Source: Eutreptiella sp. 'Long Island Sound 2002' (taxonomy: Eukaryota; Euglenozoa; Euglenophyceae; Eutreptiales; Eutreptiaceae). Taken from it: a stretch of 64,000 nucleotides of DNA. The notes below the pieces were generated by a model. That model saw only the letters and a list, made by a program, of their open reading frames with translations, did no database searches and had not been told where the DNA came from. A program made the translations under genes and the position numbers. Of the stretch, positions 9,663 through 22,289 are shown one piece after another. Numbering within the stretch: the stretch's first letter is position 1; each line of letters opens with the position of its first letter. The stretch is taken from the NCBI GenBank assembly GCA_964036045.1, contig OZ038380.1, forward strand, positions 122,654,899-122,718,898. The letters are read 5' to 3'.

Positions 9663-11059
9663 GACACATAGGACTTGATACCAATCCTATGGCACACTCC
9701 GGTCCGAGTCGAGCATGTGCCTCATTTGCCCTAACCATGAGTGTGCGCATTTTTGGCCATTTTGAGCAATTTTCCACTTTTGCTGCCCGCCGTGCACTAT
9801 GTTGAGCCCACCCGTGCACGCCGGACGCATGGACCAATGGACCGTATATGACGTGGGTGTTATGCATATTGGTCCCCATGGTTCACACACCACGTGGGCG
9901 AAGCGGAGCAACCTTCGTTAAGGCGCTAGCCCAAAGTGTGTGTGGGCAATTTTGCCATTTTGGCATTTGTGGACCCAATTGGGATCGTCACCACGCCAGG
10001 TGGCATCGAGATCTTCGAGAACCAAGGGCATGGGAGTCCCAGTTGGACTCCTGGTAAATGGTGTATGGAATGGCTGATCTGATCTCCAAGCCGGCGTGGA
10101 GATATACTATTGGGAGCACCCCAAATTTTGGCTCATTTCGAGCAGCCAAAATGACCCCATTTTGCGACCCCAATTTCCACCTTCCGTGTGGTCAATTGGC
10201 GGCCCCATTACTCTGAGCCCATAGGGAGCCCGGACCTAAATCTAAGTACACTCAGATATAAGTCCTAGGTCCTGCCTCCTACCCTGTGAGCTATTGGCCT
10301 TACCTTGGCCGGGCGAGCCACGCGTGGGAATGACGCCAATTTTGGTGCTTATGGCATCATGACCCCACTTGTCTCATCCGTGTTGCCCTGATGCCGGGAC
10401 CTCAGAGGGAACCAGGTTGGGTGAGGGCTCCAGCGAGTTGGTACTCGAGGGGCATAGGGTCAGTTGCCTCGTCCCTACCTCTGGCGGGTCCGGATGAGGG
10501 GTCAATTTTGGAGATTTTCAAGCTAATATCAGTTTGGGCTGAAACAGCCCATTTTCAGCTACCAACTCCTGAGGGACAATGGCGGGGCCATATCTCTGGC
10601 TCAGAGTGGAGTTGGGACCTGCCGGGAGCATAGGGAGCCACTGTCGGTTGGCCTTGGAGCCCCTTGGTTCCCAGGAACTCGCCTGTGGCTAGGCGGGACA
10701 TCTCCCCCATTGGCAGGGTTTCAGGGTCCGGACTGAGCAGGGCATGGGTTGTGTTTGAGCCCCCGCCCCCACCAGCCACTGAGAGGGTCGGACCTGGGAT
10801 TGGGATACAAGTTGGGATAGAGTGTCTATTGTCCTGTGATGCCCTTACCCCAGTCCAGTCTTAACCCCATGTGTACATATCCTGATGTGTTGCTGTACAT
10901 ACTTTCGTTCCCTTGTTGCAGAGTGGCAAGGATCCTGAAACGCTTTGTCACATGACATGAGCGCATTGATGCCCCTGTGAGCGTAGTGCTTTGCCTGCCT
11001 GCTCACTTGTGCGTGTCCACCGCAGCGTCCCGTGGCCGGCCCCCCACGGGAACGTGTCA
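9663..11059. other. Non-coding; one small hairpin
   Basis: No supported gene. There is a 7-bp stem, GGAGTCC/GGACTCC, at 10033-10051. Words such as CAATTTTGCCATTTTTGG and its variants recur between 9390 and 9990, suggesting old local duplication. Confidence 0.5.
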
Positions 11060-12700
11060 GTACATGCAAGAACACAAAACTACCCCCGGCCTACCTGACA
11101 GTCCGCTTCTCCGCCCATGCACCTTGCTCCATGCTCCGCCGGTGCAAGGTTGTCCGTCTTGTGCCGCCTCCGCTCCTTCTTGTTTGGCTTGTCCTCGCCA
11201 AAACCGTACCATGCAATCAAACGGGGATTGTGTTGCACTTGTGCGCTTTCACAATACGGTCGGTGTACGGTACACAACACGGCACGACACCCAAGTTCAC
11301 ACCTCAACAATGTAATGGACACCATATGTGTGCACCGATGCAACGGTAATGACATGCCACCCGTCGTCAAGCCATTCTTTCAACGTACATAACAATATAG
11401 ACAACCCAACCAAGGAAAGGTGCGAACCTCCGTTGCGCACGGTGAACATGGTGACATGATACCAAGTGCAACCGTCCAAATTGGTAACCAGACACCACAA
11501 AGATTCCAAAGTTTGGTGGTGGTTGTACTTGAGCACGCAACGCAAGCGGATGCAAGACACATACCAACGGGCGGCCATTGCACTGAGAAGGGTGGGTTAA
11601 TGTGGCGAAAGAATGGTGAAAGAAACGTGTGCAACGGAAGGCAATGAACTATTGAAAGGAAGCGGCCTTGTAATGGTCGGATCGCGAGGTTGGTCCGTGG
11701 CACTCACTTTTTCGCCTGAAACATTGTTTCTGGTCCATTTTCGAAACAATTCAAAGGGGAGCTGGCAGCATGGATTGTTCAATTCATTTTGAACGAAGCT
11801 GTGTGATATTTCAACAGGCCGTACAGTGTCACCATTTGATACACCACATTTGACCAGGGAACCAGAGTTACCGGCGGCCGCGGAATGCGGTTGCACGACT
11901 TATCAGCGGCGGTTCAAACACGTCTTGCCCAAATTCGGCCAAGATTTTATCTTTCGACTTTCGGAATGCAGAAATCATTTTTTAGGATTGACATCTTGGC
12001 TGGAACGGGCCAAGATTGTTTTGACTTGGACAGTTCTTCGCACCAACACTGGGAACCTGCTCTGTGGTTTGAAACTAGAACCAGATGCAGATATTTGCAA
12101 CAGTGTAGTGCAGTTGATATAGCCATCTGCCCGCCCCTTGGAGTCGTAGGGAAAAACCTGGTGTGAAGTGATTTCATCAAAGTAGAATATTTTCATGATT
12201 TGATATTTCTCATGCCTTTGGCCATTCTGATGAAATTTATGTTGTTCCTTGTTGGGACACTGTAGGTTGATCCTTGTTTGTTAAAAGCAGTTGGAAATCC
12301 CAATGTACCTCCAAAGGCCAGGTAGCTAGTAGGTCAAACTTAACCAAAGCAATCACTGGGCTCCTACAGTGGTCACAATAGAGATATGTTAAAAAGCTTC
12401 ACATTGCAACCAAGGAAAGGTTGGCCTGAGTAGGTAGGTCAATGGTGGCATGCCCCCCCCCCATAATGGAGCCCCCAAAGTAGTCCAGGGTACACCACGC
12501 TGGCAAGCACTGTGGAAGGATCCGAGAGAGTGCTGTTTCCACAGAGAGATCTCACACTGCTGGTGATAAAACAACCAAGCGTCAAAAGAAGAGGTCAGAG
12601 GTGCCAACAACAGCAGAGCCTGTAGACACGTGCCCGCTGAGCATCCTCTCCAGGGTGGATGGTGTGGGTACACAGGTCGAGAGTGGGAATCTGTCCTTAA
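11060..12700 (+). repeat. R1 complex repeat, copy 1
   Basis: First copy of a long repeat seen again from 13672, 18098 and 21060. Shared landmarks in order are: the GACAGTCCGCTTCTCCGCCC block, the ACACCATATGTGTGCA block (11318), GAACCTCCGTTGCGCACGG, the CAAAGGGGAGCTGGCAGCAT block, the AACCAGATGCAGATAT block and a CACTGTGGAAGGATC block. It is the most diverged copy and has no minisatellite array attached. Strand is arbitrary. Confidence 0.85.
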
Positions 12701-13212
12701 CAAGACAGCAAAGAACAGCAAAAATGGCAAGGACCACCACCAGTGAACGCGCAACCACACCTTTAAGCGCGTCATCGGCAAGGGCAGCCAATAGTCCCAG
12801 AGGGGAGCCGTGACCACCAACGCCATCATCGCCGACGCCATTGACAGAAACTGAGAGGAAGACGAGTGAAGAGGCTCAAGGGGAGAAAATGCAGGAGGAG
12901 GAGTGCTCAGAGCAGCACGCGCCACAAGGTGGTGGCACCACGGATGACGAGTCACGCAATGATGGAGGTGACTGGGACAGTTCTCAGAAGTGGGAATCCT
13001 CTGAGGATCCTCGCCGTGCGTTGCACCAGAATGAAAAGAAATCACGATACACCCAGCCACCACCGGCGCAACAAATCCGCATCCCGAAGAGCGGGGCACG
13101 GCGCACGTCAGAGGCCACCGGAGGACGCAAAGTGGAGCCCATGGACCCAAACGGGAGGAGCGAGCCCCAACCATCCTTGCAGGGGGTGAACGCCATCGGT
13201 AACGAGATTTAA
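12601..13212 (+). pseudogene. Unknown charged ORF at end of R1 copy 1
   Basis: Two stretches in one frame (12601-12813 and 12841-13212) are separated by a single TGA. The first matches the R1 reading PTTAEPVDTCPLS in the other copies. The second is unique, acidic then basic, rich in Glu, Ser, Gly and Arg, with no recognised motif. The opposite strand is open for 306 codons (12389-13309) but reads as a hydrophobic, compositionally odd product. Coding status is unresolved. Confidence 0.25.
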
Positions 13213-13671
13213 AAGAACAGTTAGGCAGCGCAAAGTTGGCCACAATCGGCCAGGAGGACCTGTTGAGGCCACAAGTATGCCCCGCCCCGCGCTGTGCACG
13301 GAACGTCAAGGTAATTCAAGCCCTTTCCTTCTTCTGTCCGTTTGAATGGCCAACTGCATCCCGGTCCATGTGTAGCGCTCATCTGTATTTTTGACAAGAG
13401 GCATTGAGGCTTTGAGTCATTGAGTCACTAACAGTCGCGGTGCGCGTGCATCAGTTCCAAGATGGGAAATGTGTTTCTGCAATTTTGCATTGCGGCAGTT
13501 TGTACATCGAAACGTGGTAACTATAAAAGGCATTTCTCATCTGCCATGTGACTTGCACAGCGCGGCACGACGGTTTGAGCTTGGAGACTACATGCAATCG
13601 AGTGTCTATATTTCTAAGTACCACGCATGCTCAACGCAAAAGATTGCCGTCAAGGGGAGGTTTGTTGGAGA
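13213..13671. other. Unique spacer between R1 copies
   Basis: I see no gene, RNA or repeat in this stretch. Confidence 0.5.
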
Positions 13672-16139
13672 GTACATGCAACAACACAAAAGCACCCCCG
13701 GCCTATGTGACAGTCCGCTTCTCCGCCCATGCACCTTGCTCCATGCTCCGCCGGTGCCAGGTTGTCTGTCTTGTGTGCCTCTGCTCCTTCACGTTCAGCT
13801 TGTCCTCGCCAGTGCCATGCTGTGCAATTGAACGGGAAGTGTGTTGCACTTGTGCGCTTTCAAAATACCGTTGACATACGCTACGCAACATGGCACGACA
13901 CCAAAGTTCACACCTCAACAGTGCAATGGACACCATATGTGTGCAACGATGCAACGGTAATGACATGCCGCCCGTTGTCAAACCCAGTTTCCAACGTAGC
14001 TAACAATATAGACAACCCAACCTAAGAAAAGTGCGAACCTCCGTTGCGCACGGTGAACATGGTGACATGACACCAAGTGCAACTGTCCAAATTGGCAACC
14101 AGACACCACACAGATTCCGAGTTGCTGCGGTGGTTGTACTTGGGCACGCAACGCAAGCGGATGCACGACACATACCAACATGCGGCCATTGGACTGAGAA
14201 GGGTGGGGAATGTGGCGAGAAAAAAGTGCAACAAACCCGGGCAATCGAAGGCAATGAACTATTTAAAGGAAACACCCTTTGAACCGGCGGGTCTCGTGGT
14301 CCGTGTGTGGCACTCACTGTTACGCCTGAAACATCATTTCTGGTCCATTTTCGAAAACATTCAAAGGGGAGCTGGCAGCATGGATTGTTCAATTAATTTT
14401 GAACGAAGCCGTGTGATATTTCATCAGCCCGTACAGTGTCAGCATTTGAGACATCACACATGACCAGGGAAGTAGAGTTATGGGCGGCTGCAGAATGCTG
14501 TTTGTTGAGTTATCAGCCGCGGTTCAAACACGTCTTGGCCAAATTCCGCCAAGATTTTATCTTTCGAATTTCGGAATGCAGAAATCAGATTTTAGGATCG
14601 AAATCTTGGCTGGAACCGGCCAAGATTGTTTTGACTGGGACAGTTCTTCGCACCAACACTGGGAACCTGCTCTTTGATTCAAAACTAGAACCAGATGCAG
14701 ATATCTGCAACAGTATAGTGCACTTGATATAGCCATCTGTCAGCCCCTTGGAGTCATAGGGAAAAACCTGGTGTTAAGTGCTTTGATCAAAACACAATAT
14801 GTTCATGATTTTACATCTCTCATGCCTTTCTCCATTTTGATGAAATTTACTTTGTTCCTTGTTGGGACACTGTAGGTTGATTCTTGTGTGTACAAAGCAG
14901 TTGAAAATCCCAATGTACCTCCAAAGGGTAAGTAGCTAGTAGTTCAAACCTAACTAAAGCAATCAATGGGCTCCTACCATGATTACATTGGAGATATGTT
15001 AAAAACCGTCACATTACAACCAAGGGAAGGTTGTCCCGAGTAGGTAGGTCAATGGTGGCATGCCTCCTCCCACCCTAATTGGACCACCCAAGGTAGTCTA
15101 GGGTACAGCAAGCCGGCAGGCACTGTGGAAGGATCGGAGAGAGTGCTATTTTCAGGGGGAGACCTCACACCGCCGGTGATAAAAGAACCAAGCGTCACAA
15201 AGAAAAGGTCAGAACTGCCAACAACAGCACAGCCTGCAGACACGTGCCGGCTGAGCACCTTATCCATACTGGACGCTGTGGGTACATAGCTCCAGAGTGG
15301 GAATTTGTCTTTAACAAGGGGCGGAATCTTACGGCCAATCAACTTGGGACCAAAGTTGCCAAGAGAGGACAGCAGGACGAGCAGCAGGACAACGCCGAAT
15401 AGGGCAAGAGGGTCGCAGTTTCCCTGAGAACCGATTCCGCAGTAATAGGGCTAGTGAACAAACTTGCCCTGAGCCCAGGGGCACACAATACATATGCCCT
15501 GGATCAGTAGACAGATTCAGAGGCGCCTCTGGTGCACTCAGCAGGAGTCCACAAACCACATATGTAGGTAGGTTGGTATCTTCGGAAGCTCGGGATGCCT
15601 CTCTTGACAATGCAGGAAGATGGTCTTGTAAAGGGGACGTCCTGTCCCTCCCAGTGCCCTTCGTCACGTGCCCCTTGAGCTGCTCCCGCAGGTGCTTGGG
15701 AAGGCAGTGTCACGGCCAGGCGGTCCAAGTGTCCCGGTAGGGAGGATGTCCCCACATGTGTCCACAGGTAAGGCCACAAGGCCCCTCCTTTGGGCCGCCC
15801 TTCTGGGGGGCAGCCCGGCGGTTTGGAGTATCTCTCACCACAGGACGTATTGATGCCGCCAGTCAACAGTACGATCCACTCAACCTTGTGGCTTGAGCTG
15901 CTGGGTCCCGCTGCTTGGCAGGCGACCCCCTCCTGGACTGTGTAGCGGCTCACCTGTCACGGATTGCTTCCCTGGCTGCGAATGACGTTTGCCATGGTCC
16001 CCAATGCAGCCTGGTCGGGCTCAGACCAGCGGCCTCGGGGTACCGCCAGTGCTGCTGGCCTGGTGGGTTGGCTGGGTTGCTCCAGTGCGTCCGACCCATG
16101 GGGTGTGGTTTGTTATTACCTGTCTCTTGGCCGCCCTAG
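13672..16139 (+). repeat. R1 repeat, copy 2
   Basis: Longest left part of the R1 family. The first ~1.5 kb matches copies 1, 3 and 4. The part from about 15200 to 16139 is shared with 22380-23304 and, from 15600, with 36062-36604. It leads directly into minisatellite array 1. Confidence 0.85.
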
Positions 16140-17695
16140 GTGCGCATGTGTGCGCTGTCCATGGCTCGGCGCTTATTCACCGCTGTGCGCGCCAAGCGTG
16201 CTCTTCTGCGTGGTGTCCGTGGCCACTTGGCACTTGTTCACCGGTGCGCGCACCCGGTGTGTCTTGTGTGCGGTGCCCATGGCCACCCGGCCTTCTTAAC
16301 TGGTGTGTGCTTCCCTCGCGCTCTTTGTGCGGTTTTGGTGGCTACTTGGCGCTTGTTCACCGGTGCGCGCGCCCGGTGTGTTCCGTGTGCCGTGTCCGTG
16401 GCCACTTGGCGCTTGTTCATCAGCGGGCAGGCGCGGTGTGTTCTGTGTGCGGTGTCCGAGGCCACTTGACGCTTGTTCATCGGTGTGTGTGCCTGGCGTG
16501 TTGGAGATGTTGTGTCCATGGCACCGGTGCCTGTGTGCGGCTTGTTCTGGGCGCGACAACCGTGGCCACTTGGCGGTTGTTTACCAGCGTGCGCGCTGGG
16601 TGTGTTCTGTGTGCGGCGTCCTGGCCCACTTGGCGCTCCATCACCAGTGTGCGTGCCGGGCGTCTGCTGTCTGCTGTATCTGTGGCCACTTGACGCTTGT
16701 TTACCGGCGCGAGCGCGGCGTTTTCTGTGCGCGGTATTTGTGGCCACTTGGTGCTTGTTCACCGGTGTGTGTGCCAGGCGAGTTTGAGGTGCAGTGTCCA
16801 TGGCCACTAGGCGCTTGTTCACCAGTGCGGGCGTGTGGCGTGTTCTGTCAGCGGTATCCGTGGCCACTTGGCGCTTGTTCCCCGATGTGTGCTAGGTGTA
16901 TGCTGTTCGCGCTGTCAGCGGACAACTGGCGCTTGTTCATCAATTTGCATGCGTGGTGTGTTGTGCGTGCGGTGTTCCTGGCTACTTCCTGCTTGTTCAC
17001 CGTCGCGTGCGCTGTGTTCTGTTTAGGTGTGCATGGCCACCTGGCGCTTGTTGACCGCTGCGCACGCCCCGTGTTTTGCGTGCGCGGTGTCCTTGGCCCC
17101 TTCGCGCATGTTCACCAGTGTGCGCGTCTGGCGGGTTGTATGTGCGATGTCTGTGGCCATTGGCGCTTGTTCACCGCGTTTGCGATGTCCATGGCCACTT
17201 GGGGCATCTTCACTGGTGCCCGCGCGCGGTCCGTTCTGTGTGCGGTGTCCGTGGCCTCCTCGTGCTTGTCCACTCGTGTGCGCGCTGGGCCTATTCTGTG
17301 TGCCGTGTCCATGGCGACTTGGCGCTTGTTCACTGGTGTGCGCGCCTGCTTGTTGTGTGTGCGGTGTCCTTGGCCACTTGGCAGTTGTTCACCAGTGCTC
17401 GCGCCCGGTACTTTGCGTTTGCGGTGTCCTTGACCCCTTTGCGCTTGGTCATCGGTGTGCAGCAGCTGGCGTGTTGTGTGTGCGGTCTTCGTGGCCGTTG
17501 TGCACGCCCGATGTGTTGTGTGTGCAGTGTCTGTGGCCCCTTGGTGCTTTTTCACCAGGGTCCGCGCCAATATGCATTGTCGGTGGCCTCTTGCCCCTTG
17601 TTCACTGGTGTCCTTGCCCGGTGTGGTGTTCGTGTGCTCCTCAGGCGTATTGGCCATTGTTTTTGCGCAACGTGTGCGTTTCGTGGTGTACTGAG
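16140..17695 (+). repeat. 60-bp minisatellite array 1 (about 26 units)
   Basis: Units keep a 60-base register over many periods; the core is GGCCACTTGGCGCTTGTTCA. It is GC-rich, with units varying at scattered sites, some of them shortened (for example around 16500-16560). Because 60 is divisible by 3 and the unit lacks stop triplets in most frames, long ORFs run through it in all three forward frames and two reverse frames. None has independent coding evidence. Confidence 0.92.
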
Positions 17696-18097
17696 GCATT
17701 TTGCGTTCTTCTGTGTCCGCTGTGGTTCCTCCGCGCACCCAGCCTGCTCGCGTGCCGTACGCTTTTTTGGGGTGGTGTGTGTTTGCTGACGTGGTCGTGG
17801 TTGCTTGGCAACAGGTGTCTCGCCTTGGTTGTGGCCAGCGGCGTGCACTTCTTGTGTGCCTCGTGGCTCTGCCTTCGTGCGCCCTGCTTCGGCAGGTCCG
17901 GTTGCTCTTGGTGCGCGGGTCAGCTTTCTAGTCGCCGTGGTCCCTTCCCCTACCAAGGACTCGCGCCCCTGGAACAACTGGGCTGCTGCGCGGGGCACGT
18001 TGAGGGCGGCCAAGAACAGGGCTCATGGTGCCTGGCGCTGGACCCCGCTGCGGGCGGGGCGCTGGGCCCGCTCTGCGTCGTACAGGTTCGGGTCCCG
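17696..18097 (+). repeat. Post-array tail, copy 1
   Basis: About 400 bp, repeated after every array (20656, 24876, 38156). It carries a recognisable GGTTGTGGCCAGCGGCGTGC word and ends GTACAGGTTCGGGTCCCG, where R1 copy 3 begins at TTGACATACG. No gene seen. Confidence 0.85.
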
Positions 18098-19430
18098 TTG
18101 ACATACGGTACCCAACATGGCACGACACCCAAGTTCACACCCCAACAGTGCAATGGACACCATATGTGTGCAACGATGCAACGGTAATGACATGCCGCCC
18201 GTTGTCAAACCCAGTTTCCAACGTAGCTAACAATATAGACAACCCAACCAAGGAAATGTGCGAACCTCCGTTGCGCACGGTGAACATGGTGACATGACAC
18301 CAAGTGCAACCGTCCAAATTGGCAACCAGACACCACACAGATTCTGAGTTGTTGCGGTGGTTGTACTTGGGCACGCAACGCAAGCGGATGCACGACACAT
18401 ACCAACATGCGGCCATTGGACTGAGAAGGGTGGGGAATGTGGCGGGAAAAAGGTGAAACAAACGTTGGCAATCGAAGGCAATAAACTATTTAAAGGAAGG
18501 ACCCTTTGAACCGTCGGGTCTCGTGGTCCGTGTGTGGCACTCACTGTTACGCCTGAAACATCATTTCTGGTCCATTTTGGAAAACATTCAAAGGGGAGCT
18601 GGCAGCATGGATTGTTCAATTCATTTTGAACGTAGCCGTGTGATATTCCATCAGCCCGTACAGTGTCAGCATTTGAGACACCACACATGACCAGGGAAGT
18701 AGAGTTATAGGCGGCTGCAGAATGCTGTTTGGCGATTTATCAGCCGCGGTTCAAACACGTCTTGGCCAAATTCTGCTAAGATTTTATCTTTCGAATTTCG
18801 GAATGCAGAAATCAGATTTTAGGATCGAAATCTTGGCTGGAACCGGCCAAGATTGTTTTGACTGGGACAGTTCTTTGCAGCAACACTGGGAACCTGCTCT
18901 TTAGTTTAAAACTAGAACCAGATGCAGATATCTGCAACAGTGTAGTGCACTTGATATAGCCATCCGTCGGCCCCTTGGAGTCATAGGGAAAAACCTGGTG
19001 TTAAGTGATTTGCTCAAAACACAATATTTTCATCATTTTACATTTCTCATGCCTTTCTCCATTTTGATGAAATTTACTTTTTTCCTTGTTAGGTCACTGT
19101 AGGTTGATTCTTGTGTGTACAAAGCAGTTGAAAATCCCAATGTACCTCCAAAGGGTAAGTAGCTAGTAGTTCAAACCTAACTAAAGCAATCAATGGGCTC
19201 CTACCATGATTACATTGGAGATATGTTAAAAACCGTCACATTACAACCAAGGGAAGATTGGCCTGAGTAGGTAGGTCAATGGTGGCATGCCTCCCCCCCC
19301 CCCTAATTGGACCCCCCAAGGTAGTCTAGGGTACAGCAAGCCGGCAGGCACTGTGGAAGGATCAGACAGAGTGCTGTTTTCAGAGGGAGACCTCAAACCG
19401 CCAGTGATAAAAGAACCAAGCGTCACAAAG
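18098..19430 (+). repeat. R1 repeat, copy 3, right part deleted
   Basis: Starts inside R1 at TTGACATACG (equivalent to 13870) and follows copy 2 until GCGTCACAAAG at 19420-19430. It then jumps straight into minisatellite sequence, so the equivalent of 15203-16309 (about 1.1 kb) is missing. Confidence 0.85.
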
Positions 19431-20655
19431 CTTCCCTCGCGCTCTTTGTGCGGTTTTGGTGGCTACTTGGCGCTTGTTCACCGGTGCGCGCGCCCGCCGT
19501 GTTTCTGTGTGCCGTGTCCGTGGCCACTTGGCGCTTCTTCATCGGCGGGCATGCGCGGTGTGTTCTGTGTGCGGTGTCCGAGGCCACTTGACGCTTGTTC
19601 ATTGGTGTGTGTGCCTGGCGTGTTGGAGATGTTGTGTCCATGGCACCGGTGCCTGTGTGCGGCTTGTTCTGGGCGCGGCGACCGTGGCCACTTGGCGGTT
19701 GTTTACCAGCGTGCGCGCTGGGCGTGTTCTGTGTGCGGCGTCCTGGCCAACTTGGCGCTCCATCACCGGTGTGCGTGCCGGGCGTCTGCTGTCTGCTGTA
19801 TTCGTGGCCACTTGACGCTTGTTTACCGGCGCGTGCGCGGCGTTTTCTGTGCGCAGTATTTGTGGCCACTTGGTGCTTGTTCACCGGTGTGTGTGCCGGG
19901 CGAGTTTGAGGTGCAGTGTCCATGGCCACTAGGCGCTTGTTCACCAGTGCGGGCGTGTGGCGTGTTCTGTCAGCGGTATCCGTGGCCAGTTGGCGCTTGT
20001 TCCCCGATGTGTGCTAGGTGTTTGCTGTTCGTGCGGTCAGCGGCCAACTGGCGCTTGTTCATCAGTTTGCATGCGTGGTGTGTTGTGCGTGCGGTGTTCT
20101 TGGCTACTTCCCGCTTGTTCACCGTCGCGTGCGCTGTGTTCTGTTTGCGGTGTCCATGGCCACCTGGCGCTTGTTCACCGCTGCGCACGCCCCGTGTTTT
20201 GTGTGCGCGGTGTCCTTGGCCCCTTGGCGCATGTTCACCAGTGTGCGCGCCTGGCGGGTTGTATGTGCGATGTCTGTGGCCATTGGCGCTTGTTCACCGC
20301 GTTTGCGATGTCCATGGCCACTCGGCGCATGTTCACTGGTGCGTGCGCGGGGTACTTTGTGTTTGCGGTGTCCTTGACCCCTTTGCGCTTGGTCATCGGT
20401 GTGCAGCAGCTGGCGTGTTGTGTGTGCGGTCTTCGTGGCCCCTCTGCGCTGGAACACCGTTGTGCACGCCCGATGTGTTGTGTGTGCAGCTTCTGTGGCC
20501 CCTTGGTGCTTGTTCACCAGGGTCCGCGCTAATATGCATTGTCGGTGGCCTCTTGCCCCTTGTTCACTGGTGTCCTTGCCCGGTGTGGTGTTCCTGTGCT
20601 CCCTAGGCGTATTGGCCCTTGTCTTTGCGCGATGTGTGCGTTCTGTGGTCTACTG
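19431..20655 (+). repeat. 60-bp minisatellite array 2 (about 20 units)
   Basis: Same 60-base unit as array 1, joined at CTTCCCTCGC inside the array. It also lacks roughly three interior units present in arrays 1 and 3 (near 17215-17400). A 439-codon forward ORF (19287-20606) runs across the junction with R1, showing how easily this sequence yields ORFs. Confidence 0.92.
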
Positions 20656-21059
20656 AGGCATTTTGCGTTCTTCTGCGTCCGCTGTGGTTCCTCCGCGCAC
20701 CCAGCCTGCTCGCGTGCCGTATGCTTTTTTGGTGTGGTGTGTGTTTGCTGACGTGGTCGTGGTTGCTTGGCAACAGGTGTCTCGCCTTGGTTGTGGCCAG
20801 CGGCGTGCACTTCTTGTGTGCCTCGTGGCTCTGCCTTCCTGCGCCCTGCCTCGGCAGGTCCGGTTGCTCTTGGTGCGCGGGTCAGCTTTCTGGTCGCCGT
20901 GGTCCCTTCCCCTACCAAGGACTCGCGCCCCTGGAACAACTGGGCTGCTGCGCGGGGCACGTTGAGGGCGGCCAAGAACAGGGCTCATGGTGCCTGTTGC
21001 TGGACCCTGCTGCGGGCGGGGCGCTGGGCCCGCTGCGCGTCGTACAGGTTCGGGTCCCG
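20656..21059 (+). repeat. Post-array tail, copy 2
   Basis: Near-identical to 17696-18097, again ending in GGTTCGGGTCCCG and followed immediately by R1. Confidence 0.85.
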
Positions 21060-21659
21060 TTGACATACGCTACGCAACATGGCACGACACCCAAGATCAC
21101 ACCTCAACAGTGCAATCGACACCATATGTGTGCAACGATGCAACGGTAATGACATGCCGCCCGTTGTCAAACCCAGTTTCCAACGTAGCTAACAATATAG
21201 ACAACCCAACCAAGGAAATGTGCGAACCTCCGTTGCGCACGGTGAACATGGTGACATGACACGGAGTGCAACTGTCCAAATTGGCAACCAGACACCACAC
21301 AGATTCCGAGTTGTTGCGGTGATTGTACTTGGGCACGCAACGCAAGCGGATGCACGACGCATACCAACATGCGGCCATTGAACTGGAAAGGGTGGGGAAT
21401 GTGGCGGGAAAAAGGTGAAACAAACGTGCGCAATCGAGGGCAATGAACTATTTAAAGGAAGCACCCTTTGAACCGTCGGGTCTCGTGGTCCGTGTGTGGC
21501 ACTCACTGTTACGCCTGAGACATCATTTCTGGTCCATTTTCGAAAACATTCAAAGGGGAGCTGGCAGCATGGACCGTGTGATATTTCATCAGCCCGTACA
21601 GTGTCAGCATTTGAGACACCACACATGACCAGGGAAGTAGAGTTATAGGCGGCTGCAGA

Positions 21660-22040
21660 ATGCTGTTTGTCGATTTATCAGCCGCGGTTCAAACACGTCT
21701 TGGCCAATTTCGGCCAAGATTTTATCTTTCGAATTTCGGAATGCAGAAATCAGATTTTAGGATCGAAATCTTGGCTGGAACCGGCAAAGATTGTTTTGAC
21801 TGGGACAGTTCTTCGCAGCAACACTGGGAACCTGCTCTTTGGTTTAAAACTAGAACCAGATGCAGATATCTGCAACAGTGTAGTGCACTTGATATAGCCA
21901 TCCGTCGGCCCCTTGGAGTCATAGGGAAAAACCTGGTGTTAAGTGAATTGCTCAAAACACAATATTTTCATCATTTTACATTTCTCATGCCTTTCTCCAT
22001 TTTGATGAAATTTACTTTGTTCCTTGTTAGGACACTGTAG
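21660..22040 (+). CDS. Unknown R1-borne ORF, 126 codons
   Basis: The best preserved version of a reading frame visible in all four R1 copies (near 11885, 14480, 18722 and here). It starts MLFVDLSAAVQTRL, has a DWDSSSQQHW block and ends in a hydrophobic Phe/Leu/Met-rich stretch that could span a membrane. Copies 2 and 3 carry a stop before FKTRTRCRYLQQ and copy 1 is frame-damaged, so it is not maintained across copies. I recognise no family. It may be a relic of a mobile-element protein or simply a chance frame kept open by recent duplication. Confidence 0.2.
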   Translation: MLFVDLSAAVQTRLGQFRPRFYLSNFGMQKSDFRIEILAGTGKDCFDWDSSSQQHWEPALWFKTRTRCRYLQQCSALDIAIRRPLGVIGKNLVLSELLKTQYFHHFTFLMPFSILMKFTLFLVRTL

Positions 22041-22289
22041 GTTGATTTTTGTGTGTACAAAGCAGTTGAAAATCCCAATGTACCTCGAAAGGGTAAGTAG
22101 CTAGTAGTTCAAACCTAACTAAAGCAATCAATGGGCTCCTACCATGATCACATTGGAGATATGTTAAAAACCGTCACATTACAACCAAGGGAAGGTTGGC
22201 CTGAGTAGGTAGGTCAATGGTGGCATGCCTCCCTCCCCCCTAATTGGACCCCCCAAGGTAGTCTAGGGTACAGCAAGCCGGCAGGCACT

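Noticed and set aside
9951-10135. Possible dinoflagellate spliced-leader relics (GCCATTTTGGC near 9953; ATTTTGGCTCA near 10120)
   Set aside because: Each matches only about 11 bases of the leader and the flanks disagree; these words recur locally as part of a different repeat.
12389-13309. 306-codon minus-strand hydrophobic ORF
   Set aside because: Overlaps a more plausible charged plus-strand frame and crosses the R1 boundary.
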